Source: Centropus unirufus (lineage: Eukaryota > Chordata > Aves > Cuculiformes > Centropidae). From it: DNA of 64,000 nucleotides. Shown piece by piece: positions 63,131 to 64,000 of this stretch. Every line of letters begins with the position of its first letter. Position 1 is the first letter of the stretch. The position numbers were made by a program, and so were the translations under genes. The stretch lies in assembly GCA_013397695.1 (NCBI GenBank), contig VYZI01000085.1, forward strand, positions 1,145,969 to 1,209,968, read 5' to 3'. The notes under the pieces are model-generated. The model searched no databases. It saw only the letters and a list, made by a program, of their open reading frames with translations, and was not told the origin of the DNA.

Positions 63131-64000
63131 CCAACTGGCCAACAGTCCAGCATCTCTACATTTCCTAAGAGAAGGGGAAGATTAGTTACCAGCATCATTA
63201 AATATTGTATCTTGATAAAGGAGAATATCTAATGAGGAATAGGTTTTATTTCCTTAAGAATTTAATGTTATTTTAGAATTTAAGGGTTTTTTCCTTACTG
63301 TCAACATTATCTCCATCCCAAGGGATGGTAGTTTGATACACACACACTACAGATTCTTCTGCAACTTTATGGCCTAATTAAATAAAAAGACTTTTTTCAT
63401 TTGTGACTGCATAGGTTTTACGTCACCTCTCACCAGCTGCTTCCTAGTAACTCAGCTTACACACTGGACCAGCACCTTCACCACCACTTCGATACTAACG
63501 AGAACAGAGGCATTCTCATAGCCTTCTGAGCAACAAAGCACCACACTGCATTAGGACACCATTATCTTATTTACCATCAACATAAATACGCCCCGAAGCA
63601 GTGCATAAAAAGTAAATACACATTCCCCAGTGTCCATCCACAGTACCTCGCTGGGAAAATGCTAATATCATTTCAAAAATAGCACCAGTGTCATAGGACA
63701 TAGATTTAAAACTCAGTGTATATATTTTTAGATTAATATGGCTTATGATAACATCTGTATACGTGTATGCGCAGTGTTAATTTGACAACTTGGGTAAAGG
63801 ACAGAATCCGCGGGGTGGGGCTAAGTGCCTGCTAAAGTAGCCTTGGCTGCTCATTGTAGGGAAATATAAACACTGTGCTGCTATCATACATTCAGCCTTA
63901 GGAACGGAATTCAAATATCAATTCCAAACCACAGCTGGATGAGGGAGCAGCTGCTCTCAGCAGTCCTTAACTACCAGGAGCAGCAGCATGGGATGGGGTG
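63131..64000. other. Non-coding stretch to window end
   Basis: No gene is recognised. The last 80 bp are richer in GC (AGCAGCTGCT palindrome, CAGGAGCAGCAGCATGGG) and run off the window, so an element beginning here cannot be excluded. Confidence 0.5.

Noticed and set aside
1..64000. CRISPR arrays, operons, phage or plasmid systems
   Set aside because: No regularly spaced direct repeats with spacers and no prokaryotic gene organisation are visible. The CR1 copies point to an avian genome.

Overview
The window looks like ordinary vertebrate, most probably avian, non-coding DNA. The strongest evidence is three 3'-end fragments of the CR1 LINE family (12517-12630, 38271-38420, 57551-57765), the dominant interspersed repeat of bird genomes. 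The base composition is AT-rich, with long A/T runs and sparse CpG. There is no dense gene packing, no operon-like spacing and no ribosome-binding-site pattern. I cannot name the species or a flanking gene.

I recognise no protein-coding gene, RNA gene or CRISPR array. Open frames of 60-184 codons occur on both strands, but none matches a protein family I know. Most overlap open frames in other phases or on the opposite strand, as expected by chance in 64 kb. I read the window as a gene desert or a very large intron.

Layout. 1-12516: AT-rich unique-looking sequence with A-runs and a short AC repeat. 12517-12630: antisense CR1 tail. 12631-38270: mostly unique sequence with possible regulatory clusters: paired inverted GATA motifs near 15.9-16.0 kb, a homeodomain/forkhead/POU-rich block at 27.7-28.1 kb, and three identical GATA octamers at 34.8 kb. 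38271-38420: sense CR1 tail. 45717-46004: a GC-richer patch with no stop trinucleotide in any plus-strand frame. 51244-51708: a probable solo LTR of an endogenous retrovirus. 52341-52394: a compact nest of palindromes and a 22-bp tandem repeat. 53540-54090: a CpG-rich patch ending in a compound palindrome. 57551-57765: a second antisense CR1 tail. 61081-61187: a degenerate inverted-repeat element resembling old amniote MITEs. 62590-63130: a block resembling a conserved non-coding element, with two perfect palindromes and a POU octamer.

The features do not form a pathway. If the window has a function it is probably cis-regulatory, with mobile-element fossils between candidate enhancers. I found no convincing novel biological system. 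The most unusual items are the structured DNA at 52.3 kb and 54.0 kb, the stop-free patch at 45.7 kb and the LTR.
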